Of a stretch of 64,000 nucleotides of DNA, positions 44,060 to 52,116 are shown one piece after another. Both the position numbers and the translations under genes were made by a program. Within the stretch, counting starts at the first letter, position 1, and every line of letters begins with the position of its first letter. Source of the DNA: Halorarius litoreus (GTDB lineage: Archaea; Halobacteriota; Halobacteria; Halobacteriales; Haloarculaceae); the NCBI RefSeq assembly GCF_024362405.1, contig NZ_CP101454.1:2666001-2730000 (forward strand), in the 5' to 3' direction. The notes below the pieces were generated by a model. The model saw nothing but the letters and a program-made list of their open reading frames with translations. It had not been told where the DNA came from and did no database searches.

Positions 44060-45304
44060 GTGCGACGACAGTGGACGCTCATCGGGCTCGCCGCGGCCAC
44101 GCGGTTCTCCAGCGGCATGCTCATGGGGACGGCGCTGGCCGTCTACGTCGAGTCGCAGGGCTCGCCGCTGTTCGCCGGCGTGCTCGCCGCCGCCTACTTC
44201 GCGGGGCTGATGGTGTTCTCTCCTGTCTGGGGTGCCATCGCCGACGTGACTGGTCGAAGACGGGCGGTGATGGTCGCGACGGGGCTCCTGTCGGCGGTCG
44301 CGGTGATTCCCCTCCTGTTCGTCGACGGCGTGTGGGCTGCCATCGGTGCCCGCGCGCTGTTCTCGGTGTTCGCCGCCGGTTACGCCCCGGTCGTGCTCGC
44401 CATCGTCTCGCACCACGGGGGTGCGAGCGGTCGGGGTCGCTCCGTGGGCATCTACAACTCCGCGCGGTCGGGCGGGTCCGCGGCCGGCAATCTCGGCGCT
44501 GGCGTGCTCCTCGGGTTCGTCGCGCCGGCCTCGCCTGCCGTCCTCTTCGCCGTCGCCGGGCTCTCGATGGTCTGTGTGCTCGCCGCCGCGTACATCGACG
44601 ACCCGACGCCGACGCCGCCGGCGGCGTCGTGGCAGGCCGTCGGCGCCGAGGTGAAGCGCCGGCTGTTCCCCGCGCCCGACGACCGTGGCCACCTCCGGAC
44701 GAAGGGGCTCAGGTGGCTCTACGTCGGGCTCGCGGCGCGCAACCTCTGTGTGCTCGGCGTGATGGCGCTGATGGGGCCGTACCTCCTGCTGGAGGTCGGC
44801 GTCTCGGGGCCGGTGATGGGCGGGCTCCTGGCCGTGAACCACGGCTCGCAGGTCGCGTTCATGTTCCTGCTCGGCGTCGTGGCCGACCGAGTGGGTCGAA
44901 AACCCCTCATCGCGCTCGGGATGGCAGGCTCCGGGCTGTTCGCGGTCGTCGCGGCCGCGATGACCCTCCCGTCGCCCGGCATCGGGCGGGTGCTCGTCGC
45001 CGGCACGGGGTTCCTCTTGCTCGGCTTCGTCTTCTCCTCAATGACCACGGGTGCGGTCGCGTTCATCGGCGACGTCGCGCCCCCGGAGCGGGAGTCGGAA
45101 CTGATGGGGCTTCGAGGGACTGCGAAGGGGCTGGGGGGCGTGTTCGGCCCGCCGCTGGTCGGGCTCGCGGCGACCTACTACAGCTACGAGGCTGCGTTCG
45201 CCGCCGCTTCGACGCTCGCGTTCGCCGCGAGCGTGCTCGTCGCGTGGCGGCTCACGGAGTCGCGACCTGCGGCGACGGCCAGGGGGAGCCCCGCGGACGA
45301 CTGA
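44060..45304 (+). CDS. MFS transporter
   Basis: A 414-residue, 12-helix major facilitator. It starts with a GTG (VRRQWTLIGLAAATRFSSG); the ATG two bases earlier is out of frame. The loop 2-3 motif VWGAIADVTGRRRAVMVATG and its second-half counterpart VVADRVGRKPLIALGMAG are present, and GDVAPPERESELMGLRG ends the second repeat's loop. It resembles drug or sugar efflux members; the substrate is unknown. It is convergent with the MOSC gene (15 bp apart). Confidence 0.9.
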   Translation: MRRQWTLIGLAAATRFSSGMLMGTALAVYVESQGSPLFAGVLAAAYFAGLMVFSPVWGAIADVTGRRRAVMVATGLLSAVAVIPLLFVDGVWAAIGARALFSVFAAGYAPVVLAIVSHHGGASGRGRSVGIYNSARSGGSAAGNLGAGVLLGFVAPASPAVLFAVAGLSMVCVLAAAYIDDPTPTPPAASWQAVGAEVKRRLFPAPDDRGHLRTKGLRWLYVGLAARNLCVLGVMALMGPYLLLEVGVSGPVMGGLLAVNHGSQVAFMFLLGVVADRVGRKPLIALGMAGSGLFAVVAAAMTLPSPGIGRVLVAGTGFLLLGFVFSSMTTGAVAFIGDVAPPERESELMGLRGTAKGLGGVFGPPLVGLAATYYSYEAAFAAASTLAFAASVLVAWRLTESRPAATARGSPADD

Positions 45305-45319
45305 GCCAGTCTCGGGGGT

Positions 45320-45781
45320 CTATGCGAGCCGGACGGCGTCGCCAGGTTCGATGGTGCCACCCTCGACGATGGTCGCGCGGAGCCCGCCGCGGTGGACGAG
45401 CGCCTCCCTGATTCCCTCTTTCGCGAGGTGCCGTTCGAGGTACGAGCAGGGCTCACAGAGTTCGGTTCCTTCGCACAACACGTCGCCCACGAGGAACTCC
45501 CGGCCGACGAGGTGGTTGAGCGCGACGCCACGGGTGGTGACGTTCCGGCGGTGGAGGCCCGGTTCGAGCGTGATGCCGTAGTCCCGCTCCACGCCGTCGA
45601 GCGCCTCGGCCTCGATGAGACTGAGGTCGCTCCCAGAGCGGTCGGCGAACGTCCCCGCGTCGGCGAAGTACCGGTCACCGCGGAGGCCCCGTCTGGCGAC
45701 GGCCTCGGCGCGGTCAACCTCTTGTGGTGGGGCGCCCTCCTCGGGGGCGACGTGGACGTACTCGACGGTACCCTCGGTCAT
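45320..45781 (-). CDS. MOSC-domain protein
   Basis: A 153-residue MOSC-domain protein, a beta barrel that in other proteins binds molybdenum cofactor sulfur or acts in N-hydroxylated base reduction. VARRGLRGDRYFADAG is typical, followed by RRNVTTRGVALNHLVGREFLVGDV-type sequence. The conserved cysteine region is CEGTELCEPCSYLER. It stands alone and could serve a molybdoenzyme such as the formate dehydrogenase at the left edge, but that is inference. Confidence 0.88.
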   Translation of the reverse strand: MTEGTVEYVHVAPEEGAPPQEVDRAEAVARRGLRGDRYFADAGTFADRSGSDLSLIEAEALDGVERDYGITLEPGLHRRNVTTRGVALNHLVGREFLVGDVLCEGTELCEPCSYLERHLAKEGIREALVHRGGLRATIVEGGTIEPGDAVRLA

Positions 45782-45831
45782 GTCCCGTCCTGAGCGGCGT
45801 CGGAAAGTAGCGCTTCGGGTCGTTGGCCCCC

Positions 45832-46617
45832 TCAGTGGCCCTGGAAGTCGGGCTCGCCCTTCGCGAAGAACGCGTCGATGCCCTCGGCGAAGTCGTCGGT
45901 CGCGGTGAGGCCGGCGATGCGCTCGGCCTCCTCCGCGAGGTGGGATTCGAGCCCCCTGTCGAAACTCGTCCGCAGGAGCTCGCGCGTCTCGGCGTACGCC
46001 AGGGTGGGGCCGTTCGCGAGCCGCTCGGCCTCCGCCCAGAGCCGGTCGTCGAACTCGTCGTCCGGGACGACCTCGGTGGCGAGCCCCATGTCGGCGGCCT
46101 CCGCGGCGCCGACCGGCTCGTCGCGGAAGGCGATCTCCTGTGCCGTCCTGAGCCCCACGAGTCGGGGGAGGAAGTACGAGGAGCCGCCATCTGCAGACAG
46201 GCCGATGCGCGGGTAGGCGAACTCCCAGCGGGCCGACTCGCTCGCGAGGACGATGTCGCCACACAGCGACGGGCCGATGCCGCCGCCCGCGACGACGCCG
46301 TTGACGCCACAGACGACGGGCTTGTCGGCGCGCGCCAGCTGCGAGACGAACTCGTGAAGCCGCGCGGCGATGGTCCGGATGGTGGACTCGTCGCCGGCGT
46401 CGGCGTTCAGCGCCGAGAGGTCCGCGCCGGTGTTGAACGTCGCGCCGCTGCCCGTCAGGACGATACAGCGAACGTCGTCGTCCGAGGCGAGGTCGACGGC
46501 CGCCGCACGCAGTGCCTCGGCGGTCGCGGCGTCCATCGAGTTGTTCGTCTCCGGGCGGTCAAGCGTGATGGTGCCGACGCCCTCCTCGCGGTCGACGTGT
46601 ACGGGTTCGTCCGTCAT
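45832..46617 (-). CDS. Enoyl-CoA hydratase/isomerase family protein
   Basis: A 261-residue crotonase-fold enzyme. TGSGATFNTGADLSAL and KPVVCGVNGVVAGGGIGPSL form the CoA and oxyanion pocket. RIGLSADGGSSYFLPRLVG holds an Asp where one catalytic acid is expected, and the other Glu of dehydrating crotonases is replaced by Ile (GGGIG), so the reaction may not be classical hydration. PaaG-type isomerases are an alternative. I chose the Met of MTDEPVHVDREEGV; the longer in-frame start lies in the antisense of the next gene. Confidence 0.9.
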   Translation of the reverse strand: MTDEPVHVDREEGVGTITLDRPETNNSMDAATAEALRAAAVDLASDDDVRCIVLTGSGATFNTGADLSALNADAGDESTIRTIAARLHEFVSQLARADKPVVCGVNGVVAGGGIGPSLCGDIVLASESARWEFAYPRIGLSADGGSSYFLPRLVGLRTAQEIAFRDEPVGAAEAADMGLATEVVPDDEFDDRLWAEAERLANGPTLAYAETRELLRTSFDRGLESHLAEEAERIAGLTATDDFAEGIDAFFAKGEPDFQGH

Positions 46618-46642
46618 GGCCGGGGAGTGAACGGGGGCGACC

Positions 46643-48025
46643 TTAGCTGTACTTCTCGACCACGGCCTCCCAGATCGGCCCGAACTGGCCACACTCGGCC
46701 TCCCAGTACCGCTCGCCCTCCGGCGAGAGGTTGGCGGCCTTGATGGCCTGGTACTGCGTCTGGCCGACGAACACCCGGCAGGTCGGCGGCTCCGCGGCGG
46801 TCCAGAACAGGTGCTGGCGCTCGGTGGTGTTGTGGAGGAACTGGACCTCCATCTCGGTCGTCGTGTCGTACGTCGCGGGGTTGGTGAGCTGGGTGTTCCC
46901 CGTGCCGAACCCGCCCATCGTCACCGTCGAGAGCAGCACGAGCCCCAGAACGGCGGCGGTGAGCGTGCGCTTCGCGTCGCCGGTACCGCGGCTTACCGCG
47001 AGCCCGACACCCACGGCGACGACGGCGAACCAGACGAATACGTCGGGGACTGTGTCGAAGTCGACGAACAGCATGACGAACGTGAGGTACGCGAGGGTGA
47101 CGAGCAGCGGCCACTCTCGGCTGATGCGGTCGTGGTCGAACGAGCCGGCGAGTCCCACCACCCCAACGAGGACGACGGGGATGGTGATGCCGAGCACCCG
47201 AAGGATGAACTGGATACGGGACTGCAGCGAGTGGCTCTCGGTGACGAGCAGTGGGGTGAGGACGGCCTCGGCGAGCATCGCCGGGAACGAGCCCCACCAC
47301 ACCACCGGGAGGAGGACGACCAGGCCGGCCACGGTGCCCGCTGCGAGGTACCGTCGCACGCCGGCGCCACGCTGGACGAACAGCCCGAGCCCGACCAGCG
47401 GGAAGACGACCGAGAGCTGCCAGAATCCGATGCACGCGGCGGCCGTGACACCCGCCAGCAGCGGGCGGTCGCGGAGCGCGAGCCAGAGTACCAGGAGGCC
47501 GAGCACGACGACGGCGTACTTGCTCTTGAACCCGACGAGCGCGCGCCAGTAGAACATCGGGAGTGCAAAGACAGTGAGGCCGCCGGCCAGCGTGCCGAGC
47601 GTGTCCTCGGTGAGTTCGTGGACGACAGCGGCGACGACGACGCTGCTTCCGACGACTGCGCCCCCGGAAACCAGGAGCGCGAGCGTGTGGTACGTGGCGA
47701 CACTGTCGCCTGCGAGCGCGGCCAACACCGCAAGCAACTCGAACGCGAGCGGGGGTTTCACCTCCCAGATGCCCGTGTAGAGTTCGGTGCCGTGCGCGAC
47801 GTGCCAGCCGATGTACTCGAAGATGACCGAGTCCTTGAGGACGGGCCACTCGTTCGGGCCGAGCGGCGCGTACACGCGGTAGGCCACGTACGTTTCGAGC
47901 AGGAGCGCGACGAGCGCGACGAGCACGAGCGGGTGCCTGTGGAAGAACGCGCGCGCCTCGCGGCAGCGGTCGGTCACGGTCTCGCGGGTGGGGAGGGCGG
48001 CGAGACGGTCTGTTTCGGGGGCCAT
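46643..48025 (-). CDS. GT39/ArnT-like membrane glycosyltransferase
   Basis: A 460-residue integral membrane protein with about ten helices and a C-terminal soluble segment. The region after helix 1 contains LGPNEWPVLKDSVIFEYI and GTELYTGIWEVKPPLAFEL, which place acidic residues and a KPP motif as in PMT/ArnT lipid-linked sugar transferases. The extracellular C-terminal part carries two cysteines (CRVFVGQTQYQAIKA ... AECGQF). The likely role is transfer of sugars to proteins or lipids, using a dolichyl donor. The start at MAPETDRL avoids overlap with the divergent reductase promoter. Confidence 0.78.
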   Translation of the reverse strand: MAPETDRLAALPTRETVTDRCREARAFFHRHPLVLVALVALLLETYVAYRVYAPLGPNEWPVLKDSVIFEYIGWHVAHGTELYTGIWEVKPPLAFELLAVLAALAGDSVATYHTLALLVSGGAVVGSSVVVAAVVHELTEDTLGTLAGGLTVFALPMFYWRALVGFKSKYAVVVLGLLVLWLALRDRPLLAGVTAAACIGFWQLSVVFPLVGLGLFVQRGAGVRRYLAAGTVAGLVVLLPVVWWGSFPAMLAEAVLTPLLVTESHSLQSRIQFILRVLGITIPVVLVGVVGLAGSFDHDRISREWPLLVTLAYLTFVMLFVDFDTVPDVFVWFAVVAVGVGLAVSRGTGDAKRTLTAAVLGLVLLSTVTMGGFGTGNTQLTNPATYDTTTEMEVQFLHNTTERQHLFWTAAEPPTCRVFVGQTQYQAIKAANLSPEGERYWEAECGQFGPIWEAVVEKYS

Positions 48026-48143
48026 CTCGCTCGGGAGAGGTGTCGCCACGGGTATAAGTTTCGTCGTCTCGGGTCGGCCCGTCGACACGGCGTCCGCCGG
48101 CAAGGTCAAGCGATTTAAGACGGAGTGGGCCGCGACTCGTGGC

Positions 48144-49496
48144 ATGGACTACGACGTCGTCATCGTCGGTGGGGGGCCAGCCGGCTCTGCCGCCGGGCAG
48201 GCAGCCGCTGCGGCGGGTGCCGAGGCGGTCGTCGTCGAGAAGGGCGTCCCTCGTGCGGACCGCGAGGGGCTCGGCCCTGACTCGACGGACGCGGCCGGGA
48301 TTCTCGACTACTGGGTCGACATCATGGATCTCGACGAGCCCATCCCCGAGTGGGTGAAACACCGGGAGCTGTCGGGCACCGACTTCGTCGGGCCGAACGA
48401 GACCGTCCGGCTGAACTCGACGGGTATGGAGTCGTCGTACCCGAACTTCGGGTTCACGATGCACCGGGCGCGGTTCGACGACTGGCTCCGCGAGCGCGCA
48501 GAGGACGCGGGCGCAGAGTACCGCGTCGGCACGGGCGTCCGCGACGTGGAGTCGGACCTCGTCGGCGAGCCCGCTCACACCGTCGTCCTGAAGGACGGCA
48601 CCGAACTCTCCTGTCGGTATCTCGTGCTCGCGGACGGCCCGCAGCGGACGATTTCGGGGAAGGTGCTCGACCCGTTGCTCCCGAACGGCGACTTCGAGAA
48701 GATGGCCTCCACACGGGCCAACCACATCGCGTACCAGGAGTACCGCGAAATCCCCGATGACATCTACGAGCCCGACCGCCTGAAGTTCTGGTGGGGGTAC
48801 ATGCCCGGGCACACCGCCTACCCGTGGGTGTTCCCGAACGACGGCAACGTCGCGCGCGTCGGGCTCACCATGCCCATCAACCTCGACCTCGAGTCCATCG
48901 CGGACCGCGAGAAGTACTGCCTGCTCCGCCCGGACGACGAGCGCGTCCCCCAGGGCAAGGTCTACATCGAGCGGCTCATCGAGGAGGTGTACCCCGACTA
49001 CTCGCTGGACGACTTCCCGCTGCAGACCGACCGGGGGAAGGCGAACGGGACCGAGACCTATCCGATCTCCTCCACGCGACCCATCGAGTCGCCCACGGAC
49101 GCGAACATCGCGGTCGTCGGCGGGGCGATGGGTGCGACTTCGGCGTTCCACGAGGGCGGCGACCACGTCGCCGTCCGCACCGGCAAGCTCGCGGGGCGGC
49201 TCGCCGCGCTCGGCGCCCTGAAAGCCTACAACCGTGAGTGGCACCGTGCCATCGGTGACGAGGTGCTTCGCAACGTGGCGATGGCCGACATCGTCCACGA
49301 CTACGGTCCGGACGACTGGGACCGCGTGTTCGGCGTCGTCAACGCCATCATGCCCGAGGACGGCATGTACGACACGAAGGACGCGGCGTTCGCGGGGCTC
49401 GAAGGGCTCAAACTGTATCTCCAGTACCGGCGGACGAAGTTCGGCTACCGGAAGGGCCGCTACGCGCAGATTCGCGAGGACGACTACGCGGTGTAG
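48144..49496 (+). CDS. FAD-dependent geranylgeranyl reductase family protein
   Basis: A 450-residue flavoprotein. The FAD motif DYDVVIVGGGPAGSAAGQAA is at the N-terminus, VVVEKG after it, and a second dinucleotide-facing segment ANIAVVGGAMGATSAFHEGG near 320. YPWVFPNDGNVARVGLTMP is the family C-x(5)-like substrate region. Such enzymes saturate the geranylgeranyl chains of archaeal ether lipids. A TATA-like TTTAAG at 48113-48118 lies about 28 bases before the ATG, divergent from the glycosyltransferase gene. Confidence 0.9.
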   Translation: MDYDVVIVGGGPAGSAAGQAAAAAGAEAVVVEKGVPRADREGLGPDSTDAAGILDYWVDIMDLDEPIPEWVKHRELSGTDFVGPNETVRLNSTGMESSYPNFGFTMHRARFDDWLRERAEDAGAEYRVGTGVRDVESDLVGEPAHTVVLKDGTELSCRYLVLADGPQRTISGKVLDPLLPNGDFEKMASTRANHIAYQEYREIPDDIYEPDRLKFWWGYMPGHTAYPWVFPNDGNVARVGLTMPINLDLESIADREKYCLLRPDDERVPQGKVYIERLIEEVYPDYSLDDFPLQTDRGKANGTETYPISSTRPIESPTDANIAVVGGAMGATSAFHEGGDHVAVRTGKLAGRLAALGALKAYNREWHRAIGDEVLRNVAMADIVHDYGPDDWDRVFGVVNAIMPEDGMYDTKDAAFAGLEGLKLYLQYRRTKFGYRKGRYAQIREDDYAV

Positions 49497-49499
49497 GCG

Positions 49500-49910
49500 T
49501 CACGCCGACTGCGCGAGAAAGCGGCTCCGCAGTTCGTCGGTGGGCATCATACACTCGTCCTTCTTGCCGAACACCCGGTAGCGGATCGCGGCGAAGGCGT
49601 CGTAGGCGGCGTCACGGACGACTTTGGGCACGAACCGGGCGTGCCACGCCCACCGATAGGGTGCGTCGAGGTGTCGGGCGATGCGGACCGCGCCGTCGCT
49701 CTTCGCGTACGCGCCCGTCTCGTCGACGTAAACCAGCGAGTCGAAGTAGTCCTCGGAGAACCTGTGTTCGCGCAGGAGTTCACTACCCGCCGCAGACTGG
49801 AGCGGCGCGAACATGACCTGGCCGTCGTCGTGTTCGTGGATGAACTGCACCGACCACGAGCAGACGTTACAGACGCCGTCGAACAGCACGACTGGTCGGC
49901 CATCGTCCAT
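49500..49910 (-). CDS. DCC-family thiol-disulfide oxidoreductase-like protein (DUF393)
   Basis: A 136-residue DUF393 protein. The signature D-G-x-C-x-x-C is VLFDGVCNVCSWSVQFI, followed by the family stretch FAPLQSAAGSELL and LVYVDETGAYAKSDGAVRIA. A CxxC in a thioredoxin-like setting suggests redox chemistry, with no direct proof. The gene is convergent with the reductase gene, with only 3 bp between stops. Confidence 0.9.
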   Translation of the reverse strand: MDDGRPVVLFDGVCNVCSWSVQFIHEHDDGQVMFAPLQSAAGSELLREHRFSEDYFDSLVYVDETGAYAKSDGAVRIARHLDAPYRWAWHARFVPKVVRDAAYDAFAAIRYRVFGKKDECMMPTDELRSRFLAQSA

Positions 49911-50312
49911 GGGTTCGCTACGAACCGTGCGTCGAAAAGTGTTAGTTTCGGGGCGACCGAGTACGGGTGCGTACCTCTAGTCCCCGCCCCGAGGCCGCAC
50001 TAGCGCGCGATGAGGCGGCGGAGAACCCGGGTACGCGACATGTGTCACGCATCGCGTGACTACACAGGCAGACGGGTTTCGCCGACCCGACCCAACAGGA
50101 CCCGTTCGACGGCGCGGAACGCGCTGTCTCGCCAGGTCGTCGTATCCGTGACTCGTCACGCACGCGACGCGCGCCCCTCACGAGGGTTAGCCGACTGACA
50201 CGGCACGCCGCCAGGGATGAGGTCGGTCGTTAGTGTTGGGGGCGACATCTTCAGGCTGAGCGACGCAGGAGTCGCACGCAACTGTTTACTTCCTTGCTAG
50301 AGTATAACTAAC
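49911..50312. other. 402-bp intergenic region
   Basis: No convincing gene. A 62-residue reading frame at 50010-50198 is Arg/Thr-rich and looks non-coding. The region contains a 17-bp palindrome at 50044-50060 and a TATA-like TGTTTAC at about 50282-50288, about 28 bases before the regulator start at 50313. Confidence 0.5.
50044..50060. promoter_or_regulatory. Palindrome GTCACGC-ATC-GCGTGAC
   Basis: Perfect 7-bp arms with a 3-bp centre in the intergenic region, about 250 bp before the regulator gene. It could be an operator or an RNA hairpin; the distance from any promoter I see makes the role unclear. Confidence 0.35.
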
Positions 50313-51104
50313 ATGAATGGGTTCGACCTCGTCTCCTACCTCGCCCGCTCGGAGAACCGGGTGACCGTGCTCCTCGAACTCGCCACCGGCTCCCGGTCGC
50401 GTGCGGCGCTCCAGGACGAGACCGGGATTCCGCGGGCCACGCTGAGTCGGATCCTCGCGCAGTTACGCGACCGAGAACTCGTGGTGCGGGAGGGGCACGA
50501 CTACCGGTTGACGCCGCTCGGGACGTACCTCGCCCACGAACTCGGGTCGCTGCTCGACGCCACCGCGGCACTCCAGTCGCTCCAGCGGCTCCGCGAGTGG
50601 CTCCCGTTCGAGGAGGCGGACATCCCGCTCGCCCGGCTGGGTGACGCGGAGGTGCTCGAACCGAGCGAGACCGACCCACTGGCCCCGATTCGCCGGGCCG
50701 AGTCGCTGCTGGCGACTGGGGCGACCGTCCGGCTCACCGGCAACAGCGTCGTCCCCAGCTGTCTCGCCATCGTCTGTGACCGAGTCACCGCGGGGGAACA
50801 GGTGTTCGAGTGCGTCGTCTCACCAGGCGCGGTCGAGGTCATCGCCGCGGATCCGACGATGCGAGAGCAGTGTGAGACGCTCGTCGCTGCACCCGACGCG
50901 ACGCTCCTCGTCTACGACGGCCGCGTCCCGTCAGCGCTGTTCGTCGTCGACGACGTGACGTTCTTCGCCGTGACCGACGACACCGGCGCCATCCAGGGGC
51001 ACGTCCAGACTGCTGACCCCGCAGTTCACGAGTGGGCCACGGCCCGCATCGCCCGCTACGCCGAGGCCGCCGAACCGCTCGAACCGGGGGGTCTCACGGT
51101 GTGA
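50313..51104 (+). CDS. Haloarchaeal winged-helix transcriptional regulator
   Basis: A 263-residue regulator with an N-terminal winged helix (about residues 1-75): VSYLARSENRVTVLLELATG, RAALQDETGIPRATLSRILAQL and the wing VVREGHDYRLTPLGTYLA. The C-terminal half is a helical and beta domain (VRLTGNSVVPSCLAIVCDRV, TLLVYDGRVPSALFVVDD) typical of a large haloarchaeal family that may sense ligands. Its target is unknown; the membrane protein downstream is a candidate. The leaderless promoter supports ATG 50313. Confidence 0.85.
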   Translation: MNGFDLVSYLARSENRVTVLLELATGSRSRAALQDETGIPRATLSRILAQLRDRELVVREGHDYRLTPLGTYLAHELGSLLDATAALQSLQRLREWLPFEEADIPLARLGDAEVLEPSETDPLAPIRRAESLLATGATVRLTGNSVVPSCLAIVCDRVTAGEQVFECVVSPGAVEVIAADPTMREQCETLVAAPDATLLVYDGRVPSALFVVDDVTFFAVTDDTGAIQGHVQTADPAVHEWATARIARYAEAAEPLEPGGLTV

Positions 51105-51155
51105 GAACCCTCCCGGCCGGTGCGGCTATCGACGCACTCGTCCAAGGAGGGGCTG

Positions 51156-51443
51156 GTGAACGACATGAACGTCACCCAGTCACTCCGGCGGCGGTTCGCG
51201 GGACCGAGCTTCGAGAAGAACGTCGGCGGCATCGAGCGCGTCCTCCGCCTCGGGGTCGGTGCGGTCCTGGTGGCGGTTGGCGCGTCGGTTCTCGTCGGCG
51301 TCCTCCCGACGAGCGTCGACACCGTCCCCCGGCTGGGGGTCTCGGCGCTGGCGCTGCTGGCCGGAAGTCGGATGGCCTGGACCGGCTACACGCAGAAGTG
51401 CTATCTCAACCACCGGCTCGGCCGCAACAGTTGCCGACGCTGA
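51156..51443 (+). CDS. YgaP-like transmembrane protein (DUF2892 type)
   Basis: A 95-residue protein with two membrane helices (LGVGAVLVAVGASVLVGVL, RLGVSALALLAGSRMAWTGY), preceded by EKNVGGIERVLRLG, the start signature of YgaP-type domains. The end has CYLNHRLGRNSC. The Shine-Dalgarno-like AGGAGG at 51145-51150 is 5 bases before the GTG at 51156, whereas the ATG at 51165 is 14 bases away. The SD spacing therefore favours the GTG. Function unknown; related domains occur with rhodanese or redox proteins. Confidence 0.75.
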   Translation: MNDMNVTQSLRRRFAGPSFEKNVGGIERVLRLGVGAVLVAVGASVLVGVLPTSVDTVPRLGVSALALLAGSRMAWTGYTQKCYLNHRLGRNSCRR

Positions 51444-51522
51444 CACGTCGCTGCGGCACTTTAACCGACCCTGTAACACCGGCAGAACGCTCAACGTGCG
51501 TACTGTGCAAGCGGTGTGTGCT

Positions 51523-51777
51523 ATGGCAGACAAGGACGACCTCCGCCAGCAGTTCATCGACGCCTTCGAAGGCGCAGACTACCCCGTGAACAGCCCGATG
51601 GATCTCGTGCCCGCGCTCCCGAGCGGCCCGGCCACGAGCTTCGAGTCCGGCGACTTCTCGATGACCGCCATGGAGCTCAACACCAAGGGTGGCGGCAGCC
51701 AGGACTTCCCGTACGACAACGTCGAGGCCCTCGTCGACGACATCATGGAGGGCCTCGAAGAGCAGGGCCACATCTGA
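51523..51777 (+). CDS. MTH865-like small protein
   Basis: An 84-residue acidic protein of the MTH865-like family, a small EF-hand-like fold of unknown function. It begins ADKDDLRQQFIDAFEGADYP, followed by DLVPALPSGPATSFESGDFS and QDFPYDNVEALVDDIMEGL, matching that family throughout. The ATG at 51523 marks the start of the domain; the in-frame sequence upstream is antisense-like and not coding. It sits 79 bp after the YgaP-like gene. Confidence 0.82.
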   Translation: MADKDDLRQQFIDAFEGADYPVNSPMDLVPALPSGPATSFESGDFSMTAMELNTKGGGSQDFPYDNVEALVDDIMEGLEEQGHI

Positions 51778-51832
51778 GCCGGTCGCGAACGCACGACACA
51801 ACCCTTTTACTGCAGGTCGCGAACCGAGTAGC

Positions 51833-52045
51833 GTGCACCGCGATACGTTCGCGAAACTCGCGCTGGTGACGTTCGGTCTCATCCTCGTGAGCTTCGTCGT
51901 CATGGGGTTCTCGCGGATCGTCCTCCCGTACCGCACGGCGCGCCTGCTCGCTGCGCCCACGATGTCGCTTGCGGCTGTCGGCGTCGTGGTCCTCTTCGTC
52001 CAGTCGGTCCTCGCGGTCTCCGGACTCCGACCGCTCGAAGAGTGA
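51833..52045 (+). CDS. Two-helix membrane protein, 70 residues
   Basis: A GTG-started protein (VHRDTFAKLALVTFGLILVS) with two membrane helices (ALVTFGLILVSFVVMGF and LAAVGVVVLFVQSVLAVSG) and an acidic C-terminus. A TATA-like CTTTTAC at about 51803-51809 is about 25 bases before the GTG, which fits a leaderless start. No family recognised. Confidence 0.65.
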   Translation: MHRDTFAKLALVTFGLILVSFVVMGFSRIVLPYRTARLLAAPTMSLAAVGVVVLFVQSVLAVSGLRPLEE

Positions 52046-52061
52046 ACCGCAATAGCTCAAA

Positions 52062-52082
52062 TTCCGGTTTGATGTACCGGAA
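52062..52082. promoter_or_regulatory. Inverted repeat TTCCGGT-N7-ACCGGAA
   Basis: Perfect 7-bp arms separated by 7 bases (52062-52068 and 52076-52082), ending 34 bases before the ATG of the membrane-linked ArsR-type regulator. The spacing of about one and a half helical turns between arm centres and the promoter position fit binding by a dimeric winged-helix protein, possibly autoregulation. Confidence 0.5.
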
Positions 52083-52116
52083 AGGGCTTTCTGCCGGGCG
52101 ACCTTTGCTCGACTCG

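Noticed and set aside
46614-49298. An 894-residue open frame on the minus strand across the glycosyltransferase and reductase genes
   Set aside because: It runs over two genes with clear motifs in their own frames and is Arg-rich without domains; long antisense frames are expected at this GC content.
50010-50198. A 62-residue frame in the intergenic region
   Set aside because: Arg/Thr/Ser-rich, without hydrophobic or conserved pattern, and it runs through the palindrome at 50044-50060.
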